From: [Ruminococcus] torques ATCC 27756 | GTDB lineage: Bacteria; Bacillota; Clostridia; Lachnospirales; Lachnospiraceae | Direction: 5' to 3' | Length of the DNA: 64,000 bases | NCBI RefSeq assembly: GCF_000153925.1 | Contig: NZ_DS264356.1 | Coordinates: forward strand, 64,713 to 128,712 | Shown here: positions 7,677 to 17,254 of the stretch, in pieces | How positions within the stretch are numbered: the first letter of the stretch is position 1 | How the letters are laid out: each line of letters begins with the position of its first letter | Program-made: the position numbers and the translations under genes | The notes under the pieces: generated by a model | Told to the model about the DNA's origin: nothing | The model's input: the letters and a program-made list of their open reading frames with translations, nothing else | Databases searched by the model: none

Positions 7677-9503
7677 CTATTCTAATAATTCATCTACAAA
7701 ACGGGAAGGACTTGTCTCTTTCCCGTTTTTTGTTTTTACATAAGATACTTTCAACACTTCTTTTGCCCTCGTCATACCGACATAAAACAGCCTTCTTTCC
7801 TCCTCTGTCTCAGCATCCGTCTTTGCTTTCTTATATGGCATCTTCCCCTCGTTTGCTTCTACGAGAAATACAGTATCAAACTCAAGTCCTTTGGCAGAAT
7901 GCAGTGTCATAAGATGAACCCCTTCTCTGTCTTCCTGTCTCTTCATCGACTTTAGCCGGAGCAAACGCGTATATTCTTCTATATGACGAAACCACTCTTC
8001 TATCGTTGCAAAAGGGCGCGCAGCCTCCTCCAGCTCTGCCAGCACTTCATTGAGATTCGCTCGATCGATTTTTCTCGTAAACGCATAATCTTTCAAAAAA
8101 TCATCATATCCGATCCGCTTTCGTATATAATTAATTCCCGCATATGGCGCTGTTTTTCGAAGCATTTTTACATCCCATTCAAATTGATCGATCCGATCCA
8201 GCATCCATTCTTTATCGCAATAAAATTTTCTCATTTCTTCAAAAGAAGGTTTCCCTGATGCAACACTGTCTCTTCCTATATATCGTTTCGGGCGGTTCAT
8301 AACTTGCAAAAGATCATTTCGTTCTATATTTCCAAGAGCCAGCCTGAAATAGGCGCAAATATCTTTTGCGATAAAATGGTCGTATAGATTCGGAAGCCGC
8401 TCTTTCATCTGAAACGGGATCTTCCGTTCCAGAAATTCTTCGGCAACCGGACGCGCATCTGTATGAATGCGGAAAAGGACTGCCATCTCTTCATACGAAA
8501 TCCCCAGTTCTGCACGTTTTTCTATCTCGTCCGCAACGTACTGCGCCTCTTCGTTCGGGTCTTTCACTTCCTGCACATGCACGCAGAATCCGTTTTCCTT
8601 TACAGACTGAAACTCTTTTAGAAACCTCTTTTCATTATGTCCTATCACCTTCATCGAGTTTTTTACAATATTTCCCGATGACCTATAATTTATATTCAAT
8701 ATGATCCTTTTTGCCTGAGGGTAATCTTCCGAAAATCGAAACATAAATTCCGAATCAGCTCCGCGGAAGCCGTAAATTGCCTGATCGTCGTCTCCGACTA
8801 CAAAAAGATTATTTTCCGGAAGAGCCAGCATACGAATCACATCGTATTGAACTCTGTTGATATCCTGAAACTCATCAACTAATATATACTTGAACTTTGT
8901 CTGCCATTGTTTCAATACATCAGGATGGCTTACAAACAAGTCTTTGCACAACACAAGCATATCATCAAAGTCCAGCTTCCTGACAGCTTTTCTTTGAGCT
9001 TCGTATTTTTCATATAATTCTCTGAATGTATCCTGTCTGCATTTCTTGGAAACAAACTGTCCTATTTTCAGCCCGTTATTTTTTACAAGTCCGATTTCTT
9101 CCGCAATATCATGCAGAAAATCTTCTTCCTCTGCCGCCTCTGTTCCGCAATCTTCCGATACTCTTCGAAGAATTCGATATTTTTCTTCTTCTGACAAAAT
9201 ATTATCCGGTCCAAGCCTGTATGCCCACTTTAAAATGCCGTAATAAATGCCATGAAACGTTCCGGCAGTAACCGGAACATTTGATTTTCCCATCAGGCTG
9301 CAAAGTCTGGATTTCATCTCTGCCGCCGCAAAACGGGTAAAAGTAACGACCAGAATCTCTTCCGGTCTTACTTCATATCTTTCGATCAAATATTTAATTC
9401 TGTTTACGATCGTCAGCGTTTTTCCGGATCCCGGTCCCGCCAACACCTGACACGGTCCTTTTCCGTGCATGATCGCTTCATTTTGTGCCTTATTAAATCC
9501 CAT
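7677..9503 (-). CDS. UvrD/PcrA-like superfamily 1 DNA helicase
   Basis: 608-residue ATP-dependent 3'-5' helicase. Motifs in order: Q-motif region FNKAQNEAIMHG, Walker A LAGPGSGKT (about 22-30), motif Ia VTFTRFAAAEMKSRL, Walker B ILVDEFQDIN, motif III VVGDDDQAIYGFRGAD, motif IV NINYRSSGNI, motif V HLMTLHSAKGLEFD and motif VI RRLFYVGMTRAKE. It is about 120-150 residues shorter than PcrA and lacks the long C-terminal tail that binds partners, so it is likely an accessory UvrD-type helicase. It follows gltX by 24 bases and probably shares its transcript. Confidence 0.9.
   Translation of the reverse strand: MGFNKAQNEAIMHGKGPCQVLAGPGSGKTLTIVNRIKYLIERYEVRPEEILVVTFTRFAAAEMKSRLCSLMGKSNVPVTAGTFHGIYYGILKWAYRLGPDNILSEEEKYRILRRVSEDCGTEAAEEEDFLHDIAEEIGLVKNNGLKIGQFVSKKCRQDTFRELYEKYEAQRKAVRKLDFDDMLVLCKDLFVSHPDVLKQWQTKFKYILVDEFQDINRVQYDVIRMLALPENNLFVVGDDDQAIYGFRGADSEFMFRFSEDYPQAKRIILNINYRSSGNIVKNSMKVIGHNEKRFLKEFQSVKENGFCVHVQEVKDPNEEAQYVADEIEKRAELGISYEEMAVLFRIHTDARPVAEEFLERKIPFQMKERLPNLYDHFIAKDICAYFRLALGNIERNDLLQVMNRPKRYIGRDSVASGKPSFEEMRKFYCDKEWMLDRIDQFEWDVKMLRKTAPYAGINYIRKRIGYDDFLKDYAFTRKIDRANLNEVLAELEEAARPFATIEEWFRHIEEYTRLLRLKSMKRQEDREGVHLMTLHSAKGLEFDTVFLVEANEGKMPYKKAKTDAETEEERRLFYVGMTRAKEVLKVSYVKTKNGKETSPSRFVDELLE
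7698..7737 (+). terminator. terminator of the DUF1292 gene, inside the 3' end of the helicase gene
   Basis: The AAACGGGAA arm (7699-7707) pairs with TTCCCGTTT (7720-7728), followed by a long T-rich run on the plus strand. It lies within the last codons of the converging helicase gene. Confidence 0.75.
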
Positions 9504-9527
9504 CTGATTCCTCGCTTTGACCGATGT

Positions 9528-11003
9528 TTATTCTGCCTCTGCAGTCTGGCTGAGTTTCTCGATCCCTGCACGAATTCTTTTAAGAGATTCTTCCTTTCCG
9601 AGAACTTCCATCAGTTCTGTTGCTCCGCCCGGTGTGTTCTGTTTGCCTGATACTGCAGTACGAAGCGGCCACATAACATAACCGATCTTATATTCTTTCT
9701 CTCCCGCAAAACTTTTGAGTGTCTCAAACAAAGAATCATTGTCAAACGCTTCCTGCGCTTCAAGAACCGGAAGCACTTCCCGCAAAAGCACGAGTCCTTT
9801 CTCAGGATCCGTTTTCATCTTCTTATGTCTGTATAATTCGTTATCATACTCCGGAACTTCCTCAAAGAAGTCAATTTGTTCGCAAATATCCGGAAGGATC
9901 TCGATTCTTGTTTTTACAAGCGCCGCAATCTTCTTCAGGTCATAGTCTTTCGTGACTGCCTTTTTTAAATACGGTTCTGCCAACTCATAAAATCTGTCAA
10001 AATCCATCGCCTTTAAATATTCGCCGTTCATCCATTTTAATTTTACCGTATCAAACACAGCGGGAGATTTACTCATATGGCGATAGTCAAACGCCTCTAC
10101 TAATTCCTCCAAAGAAAAGATCTCTCTGTTGTCAGAAGGACACCATCCAAGCAAAGCCACATAATTCACAACCGCTTCAGACACAAATCCCTGATCGATC
10201 AAATCCTCATAAGAAGCATGACCGCATCTTTTACTTAATTTTTTATGGTTTTCATCTGTGATAAGCGGACAGTGTACATAAACCGGAATTTCCCATCCAA
10301 ACGCCTCATAGAGACGATTGTATTTCGGCGCGGACGAAAGATATTCATTCCCACGTACGACATGTGTGATCCCCATAAGATGATCGTCTATTACATTTGC
10401 AAAGTTATATGTCGGAAATCCATCGGATTTAATCAGGATCATATCGTCCAACTCATTGTTCGGCACTGTAATATTCCCGTAAATCTCGTCATGGAATGTT
10501 GTCTCTCCCTCATTCGGAACATTCAGACGGATCACCCATGGTTTTCCTTCCGCAAGGTTTTTCTCCACTTCTTCTTTACTAAGGCCGAGACAATGCTTGT
10601 CATAAACAACAATATCTGTTCCGTCGTCAGAAACCGATGTTTTCAGACTTTCAAGACGCTCTTTATCACAGAAGCAGTAATAAGCGTCTCCCTGTTCTAC
10701 AAGCTGTTTCGCATAATCCAGATAAAGTCCGGATGCCTGTCTTTCACTTTGAACGTACGGACCGAATCCTCCGTCTTTATCAGGTCCTTCATCATGAAGA
10801 AGTCCTGTTTTTTCCATTGTTCTGTATATGATATCAAGCGCGCCTTCAACAAAACGCTCCTGGTCTGTATCTTCTACTCTTAAAATAAAATCTCCGCCTT
10901 CATGCTTTGCAATTAAATATGCATAAAGCGCTGTTCTTAAATTCCCCACATGCATTCTTCCGGTCGGACTGGGCGCAAATCTTGTTCTTACTTTATTTTC
11001 CAT
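9528..11003 (-). CDS. gltX: glutamyl-tRNA synthetase
   Basis: Class I aminoacyl-tRNA synthetase that charges tRNA-Glu. 491 residues, the usual length. The HIGH-type motif is in [19 protein letters not shown] at the N-terminus and the KMSKS-type motif reads KKLSKRCGH near residue 255. The C-terminal alpha-helical anticodon-binding domain is complete. It may also charge tRNA-Gln in a GatCAB-dependent organism. A good promoter is upstream; no T-box was seen. Confidence 0.97.
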   Translation of the reverse strand: MENKVRTRFAPSPTGRMHVGNLRTALYAYLIAKHEGGDFILRVEDTDQERFVEGALDIIYRTMEKTGLLHDEGPDKDGGFGPYVQSERQASGLYLDYAKQLVEQGDAYYCFCDKERLESLKTSVSDDGTDIVVYDKHCLGLSKEEVEKNLAEGKPWVIRLNVPNEGETTFHDEIYGNITVPNNELDDMILIKSDGFPTYNFANVIDDHLMGITHVVRGNEYLSSAPKYNRLYEAFGWEIPVYVHCPLITDENHKKLSKRCGHASYEDLIDQGFVSEAVVNYVALLGWCPSDNREIFSLEELVEAFDYRHMSKSPAVFDTVKLKWMNGEYLKAMDFDRFYELAEPYLKKAVTKDYDLKKIAALVKTRIEILPDICEQIDFFEEVPEYDNELYRHKKMKTDPEKGLVLLREVLPVLEAQEAFDNDSLFETLKSFAGEKEYKIGYVMWPLRTAVSGKQNTPGGATELMEVLGKEESLKRIRAGIEKLSQTAEAE

Positions 11004-11115
11004 GTTTTTTCTCCACTTCTATTTCTTCTATTTTCCTGCTCTGTGCAGTGTCCCGGCTCTGGCCGTTTCATTTTTCTGTCACAGAACCGTCTTCTGTATA
11101 AAACTTACAGGCAAC

Positions 11116-11144
11116 ATTATAAAACAACTGCAAAAAATGTTCAA
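11116..11144 (-). promoter_or_regulatory. gltX promoter
   Basis: Minus-strand -35 TTGAAC (11139-11144) and perfect -10 TATAAT (11116-11121) with a 17-base spacer, about 115 bases before the start codon. Confidence 0.75.
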
Positions 11145-11163
11145 GACGCTGTATACTTTCTTT

Positions 11164-12183
11164 TCACCGTCTCAGTTCAATATAAGACGGCAAACTCCTG
11201 ATTTCTAAAACGGAACAATCAGAAGCATCCAAGACGGAAATTCCCGCCCGGTCAAACGCTCCGTCCGCAATTTCTGTCACATGTGAAGGAACTTTATAAT
11301 TTCCCGTTCTTGCCGGAGGAAATGCCAAAAGACACGTTCCGTCTTTTGAAAATAAAACTCCGTCCTCTGTATAATATCCTGCGGAGGTCTCCATTTCAAT
11401 CCATCCAAGTGAAGTCAAATCTGTAAACGCACGTTCTTCAATCTCTGATATATTAGCAGGAATATAGATTTCTGAAATAATATCTTTACAGGAAGCGAAT
11501 GCTCCTGCCGCAATTCCCCTACATCCTTCTGAAGGAAGTATGAGATATCCGTCTTCCGAAATAACCGACAGATCAGAAATCCCGCAAATCATTCCTGACG
11601 CGTCTGTAACAAATCCGCCGCCTATTACTGTTTTATCTCCTACACCGCCTTCTTCTAAAGCCGGATCATCCGATATATTTTCATCGATTACCGGAATGTC
11701 TGACAATTCTCCGCTGATCGGCGGATCATTTGGCAGAATCGTCTCAATGATCGGAGCATCCGGTACGGTTTCTTCTCCAGGCAAAATGTTCGATATAGTT
11801 TCTTCAGCCATCAAAGCATCCGATATCGCATCTTCAACCGGTAAAACAACTGCCGCGCTGTTTCCCGTATTCAAATCTTCCGAGCGCTCCGATATAACCG
11901 CAGGCACAGTGAAAAGATCAGCTGAAACATCTGCCGAAATCTGAATCTCGGTTACCGAAATCATAAAAGAACCTGTTGTTCCTACTCCCGCCGCATATTC
12001 GGCGACAGCTCTTCCTGCCATATCTTTCAGCCGAACACTTCCGAAATTTATCGTCTCCATTCCCTGCCCCATCATACCGACAGTCAAAACGGCTGCCATA
12101 AGAAAAACGAAAAACAGTTTTCTTATTCTGTCATACACTGCCCTTAAATATCCTGTCTCATAAAACACACCACAAAATTCCAT
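11164..12183 (-). CDS. secreted or membrane-anchored LRR_5 (BspA-like) protein
   Basis: 339 residues. A hydrophobic segment at about 22-40 (KLFFVFLMAAVLTVGMMG) looks like an uncleaved signal or anchor. Residues about 95-180 are a low-complexity acidic, proline-rich stretch with degenerate 10-14-residue units of the type EETISNILPG. The C-terminal 150 residues are leucine-rich repeats of the BspA type, with landmarks GIAAGAFASCKDI, VTEIADGAF and IEERAFTDL. BspA-like proteins are usually surface adhesins. This one is short and ends in the middle of a repeat, without an anchor at the C-terminus. Function unknown. Confidence 0.65.
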   Translation of the reverse strand: MEFCGVFYETGYLRAVYDRIRKLFFVFLMAAVLTVGMMGQGMETINFGSVRLKDMAGRAVAEYAAGVGTTGSFMISVTEIQISADVSADLFTVPAVISERSEDLNTGNSAAVVLPVEDAISDALMAEETISNILPGEETVPDAPIIETILPNDPPISGELSDIPVIDENISDDPALEEGGVGDKTVIGGGFVTDASGMICGISDLSVISEDGYLILPSEGCRGIAAGAFASCKDIISEIYIPANISEIEERAFTDLTSLGWIEMETSAGYYTEDGVLFSKDGTCLLAFPPARTGNYKVPSHVTEIADGAFDRAGISVLDASDCSVLEIRSLPSYIELRR

Positions 12184-12250
12184 CTTTTAATATCCTCTCA
12201 TTCGCTTTGCTTTGGAAAAATTTCCCATTACTTCACTATGATAAAATACC

Positions 12251-12287
12251 AAAGAAAAAGGAATGCTGCAATCCCCTGCAACACTCC
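12251..12287 (-). terminator. purB terminator
   Basis: On the minus strand, GGAGTGTTGCA pairs with TGCAGCATTCC (12277-12287 with 12260-12270, two wobble pairs), followed by TTTTTCTTT. It lies 45 bases after the purB stop. Confidence 0.85.
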
Positions 12288-12331
12288 TTAGCACATTTCT
12301 ATATAATATTTTTTAATATGAACAGCATCAA

Positions 12332-13765
12332 TTATACATTGATCTCCGCTTTCATACCAAGCTCTTTTTCATTTTCCTGCAAAAGCGGATAAATGACATT
12401 TTTCAGATAAGCGTCAACCTGCTCTCTTGCACGTCCTACGTATTTTGCCGGATCCATCGTCTTTTTCAGATCTTCTAAGCTCATATTAAAGGCCTGATCT
12501 TCCGCAATCAACTCAAGAAGGTTATTGTCAAGACCGTTTTCTTTTACGTTCTTTCCTGCTTCCATCGAAAGCTCTCTGATACGCTCGTGAAGTTCCTGAC
12601 GATCTCCGCCTGCTTTCACCGCATCCATCATAATATTTTCCGTTGCCATAAACGGAAGTTCTGACATCAGACGTTTCTCAATTACCTTCGGATAAACGAC
12701 AAGCCCGTCAACAACATTCAGACAAAGATCAAGAATGCCGTCGATCGCAAGAAATCCTTCCGGTACACTGAGACGTTTATTCGCCGAATCATCCAATGTT
12801 CTTTCAAACCACTGTGTAGCGGATGTAATTGCCGGATTCAGTGCATCAATCATCACATATCTTGACAGTGATGCAATACGCTCGCTTCTCATCGGATTTC
12901 TCTTATATGCCATCGCCGAAGACCCTATCTGTGTCTTTTCAAACGGCTCTTCGATCTCTTTTAAGTGTTGGAGAAGACGAATGTCATTTGAAAACTTATG
13001 CGCACTTGCGGCGATTCCCGCCAGCACATTCAGCACTCTCGTATCCACTTTTCTTGAATATGTCTGACCGGAAACAGGGTAACAAGCTTTAAATCCCATC
13101 TTTTCCGCGATCATCGGATCGATCTTATCGATTGTTTCCTGATCTCCGTCAAAAAGCTCCAAAAAACTCGCCTGAGTTCCTGTTGTTCCCTTCGATCCGA
13201 GAAGTTTCAAGCTCCCGAGAACATAATCCAAATCTTCCAGATCCATCTCGAACTCCTGCATCCAAAGTGTCGCTCTCTTTCCGACTGTTGTCGGCTGAGC
13301 CGGCTGGAAATGTGTAAACGCAAGTGTCGGCTGACTTTTCTGCTCTTCTGCAAATTTTGCCAGCTCGGCAATTACATTGATCAGTTTTCTGCGTACAAGT
13401 TTCAACGCCTCGGACATCACGATAATATCTGTGTTATCTCCGACATAACAGGATGTCGCGCCAAGATGAATGATTCCTTTTGCTTTCGGGCACTGTACGC
13501 CATATGCATACACATGAGACATTACATCGTGACGTACGATCTTCTCCCGTTCTTTTGCCACATCGTAATTGATATCATCTGCATGACTTTTCAATTCTTC
13601 AATCTGCTCATCCGTAATATTGAGTCCTAATTCTTTTTCTGTCTCCGCCAGTGCGATCCAAAGTCTTCTCCATGTGCGGAACTTCTTATCCGGGGAGAAA
13701 ATATACTGCATTTCTCTGCTCGCATAGCGTTCGGAAAGAGGACTTACATAACGATCATTGCTCAT
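12332..13765 (-). CDS. purB: adenylosuccinate lyase
   Basis: Catalyses two fumarate-releasing steps of purine synthesis: SAICAR to AICAR and adenylosuccinate to AMP. 477 residues starting MSNDRYVSPLSERYASREM. The fumarase/aspartase signature is the flexible loop GSSAMAYKRNPMRSE. Other landmarks are GATSCYVGDNTD and THFQPAQPTTVGKRA. The ATG at 13765 has an AAGGAG site 9 bases upstream, so it is preferred over the in-frame start 30 bases earlier. It follows purC by 38 bases; the two form a small purine operon that ends at a strong terminator. Confidence 0.96.
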   Translation of the reverse strand: MSNDRYVSPLSERYASREMQYIFSPDKKFRTWRRLWIALAETEKELGLNITDEQIEELKSHADDINYDVAKEREKIVRHDVMSHVYAYGVQCPKAKGIIHLGATSCYVGDNTDIIVMSEALKLVRRKLINVIAELAKFAEEQKSQPTLAFTHFQPAQPTTVGKRATLWMQEFEMDLEDLDYVLGSLKLLGSKGTTGTQASFLELFDGDQETIDKIDPMIAEKMGFKACYPVSGQTYSRKVDTRVLNVLAGIAASAHKFSNDIRLLQHLKEIEEPFEKTQIGSSAMAYKRNPMRSERIASLSRYVMIDALNPAITSATQWFERTLDDSANKRLSVPEGFLAIDGILDLCLNVVDGLVVYPKVIEKRLMSELPFMATENIMMDAVKAGGDRQELHERIRELSMEAGKNVKENGLDNNLLELIAEDQAFNMSLEDLKKTMDPAKYVGRAREQVDAYLKNVIYPLLQENEKELGMKAEINV

Positions 13766-13803
13766 GTCTGGTTCTCTCCTTTTTGTATCATACAATCCTT
13801 TTC

Positions 13804-14511
13804 TTATTTGATGCCGATCCGTTTAAATACTTCCTGATAAGCATCTTCTACATTTCCCATATCTCTGCGGAAACGGTCTTTGTCAAGTTTTTCATGTGTT
13901 TCTTTATCCCAAAGACGGCATGTATCCGGTGAAATCTCATCTGCAAGAATAATATCTCCGTGATATCTTCCGAACTCGATCTTAAAGTCGATCAGATCGA
14001 TTCCCGCTTCGTCAAAGAACTTTTTCAAAACATCGTTTACTTTAAATGTATACTCTGTAATCTTATCGATCTCTTCTCTTGTAGCCGCTCCGATGGCAAT
14101 CGCAAAATAATCATTGATCAGCGGATCTCCGAGATCATCGTCTTTATAACTGAATTCCAAAGTCGGTGCGAGCAGTTTTCTTCCTTCTTCGATTCCCAGT
14201 CTCTTAGAAAAACTTCCTGCTGCCACATTACGCACGATTACTTCAAGCGGAACGATCTCCACTTTTTTCACGGCTGTCTCTCTATCGCTGAGTTCTTCTA
14301 CATAATGTGTCGGAACTCCTTCTTTTTCCAAAACCTGGAATACATAATTCGTCATACGGTTGTTGATCACGCCTTTTCCGACGATCGTTCCTTTTTTCTC
14401 CCCGTTAAAAGCTGTCGCATCATCTTTATAATCAACGATCACAACATCCGGATCCTCTGTGGCAAATACTTTTTTTGCTTTTCCTTCATAGAGCTGTTCT
14501 AATTTTTTCAT
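13804..14511 (-). CDS. purC: phosphoribosylaminoimidazole-succinocarboxamide synthase
   Basis: SAICAR synthetase, the purine pathway step just before PurB. 235 residues, typical for bacteria. Landmarks are [15 protein letters not shown] at the start, [17 protein letters not shown], and [30 protein letters not shown]. The ATG at 14511 is preceded by AGGTG at a good distance; a GTG three codons earlier is the alternative. The promoter at 14602-14630 drives purC-purB. No guanine riboswitch was seen in the roughly 80-base leader. Confidence 0.96.
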   Translation of the reverse strand: MKKLEQLYEGKAKKVFATEDPDVVIVDYKDDATAFNGEKKGTIVGKGVINNRMTNYVFQVLEKEGVPTHYVEELSDRETAVKKVEIVPLEVIVRNVAAGSFSKRLGIEEGRKLLAPTLEFSYKDDDLGDPLINDYFAIAIGAATREEIDKITEYTFKVNDVLKKFFDEAGIDLIDFKIEFGRYHGDIILADEISPDTCRLWDKETHEKLDKDRFRRDMGNVEDAYQEVFKRIGIK

Positions 14512-14601
14512 AACATCCACACCTGTCCTTTTCATTAATTTTTCAAATCTGGAGTGATTAGTATACGGCATGTCTTATTTTTAATACATCCCGCAAATCC
14601 G

Positions 14602-14630
14602 ATTATAATATAAGGCGGAGGGAAAATCAA
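14602..14630 (-). promoter_or_regulatory. purC-purB promoter, overlapping an inverted repeat
   Basis: Minus-strand -35 TTGATT (14625-14630) and perfect -10 TATAAT (14602-14607) with a 17-base spacer. Most of the spacer is one arm of the 11-bp hairpin at 14612-14645. Confidence 0.75.
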
Positions 14631-14645
14631 CATACCCTCCGCCTT
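14612..14645 (-). terminator. GC-rich hairpin between the amino-acid ABC and pur genes
   Basis: A perfect 11-bp inverted repeat (14612-14622 with 14635-14645). It could end upstream transcription, but it lacks a strong T-run on the minus strand. It overlaps the purC promoter, so it may also be an operator. Confidence 0.45.
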
Positions 14646-14695
14646 GTATTTCTGTCATCTCATTATTTTATTCATTGCCATTTAATAAGTTTTTC

Positions 14696-14730
14696 TTATA
14701 AACAAAGTATTATTTATTACTTTTTTATAA
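14696..14730 (-). terminator. AT-rich hairpin after the ABC ATPase gene
   Basis: TTATAAA-C-AAAGTA is matched by TACTTT-TTTATAA on the other side, within 20-50 bases of the ATPase gene stop. It is a likely weak terminator of the amino-acid transporter operon. Confidence 0.45.
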
Positions 14731-14747
14731 AAACATTATTTAGAAAC

Positions 14748-15533
14748 TCATCCATTAGTAAAACGAGACAAAAACTGCTTCGTTCTCTCTTCTTTCGGAT
14801 TTTCAAAAACTTCCTCCGGAGTCCCCTGTTCCAAAATACATCCTCCATCCATAAAAATCACCTGGCTGGACACATCTCTTGCAAACGCCATTTCATGTGT
14901 GACGATGATCATCGTCGTCTCCTGGTCTGCAAGACTTTGGATCACTTTCAACACTTCTCCCGTTAATTCAGGATCAAGCGCCGACGTCGGCTCATCAAAA
15001 CATAAGATATCCGGCTTTAACGCAAGGGCTCTGGCGATTGCGACACGCTGACACTGTCCGCCGGAAAGCTGATGTGGATAATTTTCCATACGATCCGCAA
15101 GTCCCATCTGGGTCAGAAGCCTCCTTGCCTCTTTTTCAATCTCCTCATGGATCTCTTTTTTATGTTGTTTATAATCCGGTTGTTCTTTTGCGAGAAGCTC
15201 TTTTGCCAACATTACATTTTTCAGAGCCGTATACTGCGGGAACAGATTAAACGATTGAAATACCAACCCGAAATGAAGCCGTTTTTTCCGAATTTCTCCC
15301 TCCTGTGAAGTTATGGGATCATGAATATCAAACAATGTTTCTCCGTTTACACTGATCGATCCACCGTCCGGTCTTTCCAGAAAATTCAAACACCTAAGCA
15401 GCGTCGTCTTTCCGCTTCCCGAAGAACCGATAATTGAAAGAACCTGTCCTTTCTCAAGAGAAAAGGTGATGTCTTTCAACACTTCCGTTCGATCAAAACT
15501 TTTACTCAAATGTTCTACTTCAAGAATTGCCAC
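14748..15533 (-). CDS. polar amino-acid ABC transporter, ATP-binding protein
   Basis: Cytosolic ATPase of a three-gene polar amino-acid importer (HisP/GlnQ type). 261 residues: Walker [12 protein letters not shown]-loop [11 protein letters not shown], signature [15 protein letters not shown], Walker [17 protein letters not shown] and the H-loop VTHEM. An AGGAGG site lies 8 bases before the GTG at 15533, so that start is chosen over the GTG at 15542, which overlaps the site. The upstream permease stop codon lies inside this ribosome site, so the genes are translationally coupled. Confidence 0.94.
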   Translation of the reverse strand: MAILEVEHLSKSFDRTEVLKDITFSLEKGQVLSIIGSSGSGKTTLLRCLNFLERPDGGSISVNGETLFDIHDPITSQEGEIRKKRLHFGLVFQSFNLFPQYTALKNVMLAKELLAKEQPDYKQHKKEIHEEIEKEARRLLTQMGLADRMENYPHQLSGGQCQRVAIARALALKPDILCFDEPTSALDPELTGEVLKVIQSLADQETTMIIVTHEMAFARDVSSQVIFMDGGCILEQGTPEEVFENPKEERTKQFLSRFTNG

Positions 15534-15545
15534 ACGCTCCACCTC

Positions 15546-16232
15546 CTACTTGAAATAATCCAGTTTCTTCTCAAGACGTCCCAGAAGCACTGTCAAAATA
15601 CCGTTAAAGATCAGATAATATACCGCTGTAAAAAAGAGCGGCCAGATGACTCCGGCAATTCCCTGCGATCCTTTCAGAAATGCCTGTCCTGCCCATATAA
15701 TTTCCTGAAGCGCAATAATGCGGGCAAGAGACGTATCTTTCACAAGAGTAATGATCTCATTAGACATCGGAGGTACGATCCGTTTTACCATCTGAAGCAA
15801 AGTTACCTTGAAAAAAATCTGACTTCGCGTCATGCCAAGCACAAGCCCCGCCTCTTCCTGACCATGCGGTACTCCCTGAATACCGCCTCTGTATATTTCT
15901 GAAAAATAACATGCGTAATTAAAAATAAATGCAACTGCCGCCGCAAGAAAACGTCCGGCTTCTCCCCCGCCCCAGATATTGTTTCCCATAACAAGTCCCG
16001 GAAAGAAATAGATGATCAAAAGCTGGATCATAAGGGGCGTTCCTCTTATGATCCACACAATAATCTTCGTCAGATAACTAAGCGGTTTAAACCGCGACAT
16101 CGATCCGAATGCAATGACAAGCCCAAGCGGAACCGCTCCGAGCAGTGTCACAAAAAACAACTTTAATGTCTGGAGAAATCCGATATTCAGTGATTTAAAC
16201 ACAATCGGAAACTGTTCTAATATCAAATCCAT
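15546..16232 (-). CDS. polar amino-acid ABC transporter, permease
   Basis: Membrane subunit of the HisM/GlnP family. 228 residues with about five hydrophobic segments. The EAA loop facing the ATPase reads GQEEAGLVLGMTRSQIFFKVTLLQ. The TLKLFFVTLLGAVPLGLVIA helix and the RGTPLMIQLLIIYF motif are typical of the family. It sits between the binding protein and the ATPase genes in the usual order. The exact amino acid cannot be told from the permease. Confidence 0.93.
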   Translation of the reverse strand: MDLILEQFPIVFKSLNIGFLQTLKLFFVTLLGAVPLGLVIAFGSMSRFKPLSYLTKIIVWIIRGTPLMIQLLIIYFFPGLVMGNNIWGGGEAGRFLAAAVAFIFNYACYFSEIYRGGIQGVPHGQEEAGLVLGMTRSQIFFKVTLLQMVKRIVPPMSNEIITLVKDTSLARIIALQEIIWAGQAFLKGSQGIAGVIWPLFFTAVYYLIFNGILTVLLGRLEKKLDYFK

Positions 16233-16259
16233 TTTTTGTCTACAACTCCGTCTTTTATC

Positions 16260-17075
16260 TTATTTCACAAGCATATCCTGAAGGTTATATTTTTCCGCAC
16301 ATTTCACTATGCTTTCGTCTTCATAACACTCTGCGAAGAAATCGTTCAGAGCTTTTGCAAGATCAGAACCTTTTCTGAATCCAACGCCGTACTCTTCCTC
16401 GCTTAATCTTACCGTATAAGCAAGATCCGCATAATTTGTTCCTTCTCCGATCATCGCCGTCGCCATCAGAAGATCGATCACAGCCGCATCCGACGTACCT
16501 GCCGCAACTTCCATCAACGCATCCGCCTGTGCTGTCACCGGAGTGAAATCAAGTCCGCGATTTTCCACTTCATCTTCTCCCGCGCTTCCCGATTCTACCG
16601 CAAACGACAGATCTGACAGGCTTTTCTCATCCTGATATTTATCTGCTTTATCCGCCGGAAGTACAACAACCTGTGCATTATTTAAGTATGCGTCTGTACA
16701 TTCCATAGAACTTGTAACTTCTTCGGTAAGCGTCATTCCGTTCCATACACAGTCGATCGTCTTCCCGTCAAGTTCTAAGATCTTATTATCCCAGTCAATC
16801 TCCACAAACTCTACATCTACGCCGAGGCTCTCTCCGAACGCCTTCGCCATATCCGCATCAAAACCGATCCATTCGCCTTCTTCATCCTGGTAATCCATCG
16901 GCTCAAAATTTGTGATTCCCACGACAAGCGTTCCTTTTTCCTTTACATAATCGAGATCGCTTTCTGAAGCTGCTTTCTTTCCCGAATCTTTCTTTGCATC
17001 ATCAGAACCACATCCTGCCAACACTGAAACAACAAGTCCCGCACACAACAAAACACTTAACACTCTTCTTTTCAT
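16260..17075 (-). CDS. polar amino-acid ABC transporter, substrate-binding lipoprotein
   Basis: 271-residue extracellular lipoprotein, SBP_bac_3 family. The signal peptide MKRRVLSVLLCAGLVVSVLAGC ends in lipobox LAGC. The mature part has LVVGITNFEPMDYQDEEGEW, GFDADMAKAFGESLGV and DCVWNGMTLTEEV, all typical of glutamine/cystine-type binding proteins. An AGGAGG-type site precedes the ATG at 17075. It is the first gene of the operon and has its own consensus promoter (17159-17187). Confidence 0.93.
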   Translation of the reverse strand: MKRRVLSVLLCAGLVVSVLAGCGSDDAKKDSGKKAASESDLDYVKEKGTLVVGITNFEPMDYQDEEGEWIGFDADMAKAFGESLGVDVEFVEIDWDNKILELDGKTIDCVWNGMTLTEEVTSSMECTDAYLNNAQVVVLPADKADKYQDEKSLSDLSFAVESGSAGEDEVENRGLDFTPVTAQADALMEVAAGTSDAAVIDLLMATAMIGEGTNYADLAYTVRLSEEEYGVGFRKGSDLAKALNDFFAECYEDESIVKCAEKYNLQDMLVK

Positions 17076-17158
17076 AGATAACCTCCACAACCAAACTTAT
17101 AGTTCTCGCTTTCTTTCTTTACTAATGAGTCACTGTACCACAGTAAAGTTACCTCTGT

Positions 17159-17187
17159 ATTCTAACATGGAGAACCCTCCGTGTCAA
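17159..17187 (-). promoter_or_regulatory. promoter of the amino-acid ABC operon, overlapping a hairpin
   Basis: Perfect -35 TTGACA (17182-17187) and -10 TAGAAT (17159-17164) with a 17-base spacer on the minus strand. The spacer carries one arm (ACGGAGGGT) of a hairpin whose other arm is ACCCTCTGTGT at about 17188-17200. Confidence 0.8.
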
Positions 17188-17247
17188 CACACAGAGGGTC
17201 TTTCTTCTCACCGATTGTAACAGACCAGATTGTAATCTGATCTGCCA
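17174..17247 (-). terminator. two hairpins after the TPR-like gene
   Basis: The first, next to the gene, pairs CAGATCAGATT with AATCTGGTCTG (about 17223-17246, one wobble). The second pairs ACCCTCTGTG with CACGGAGGGT (about 17174-17199). Neither has a long T-run; together they probably end the three-gene operon. Confidence 0.45.
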
Positions 17248-17254
17248 ATATATA

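Noticed and set aside
14512-14601. possible purine riboswitch before purC
   Set aside because: The conserved purine riboswitch loops were not found in the roughly 80-base leader.
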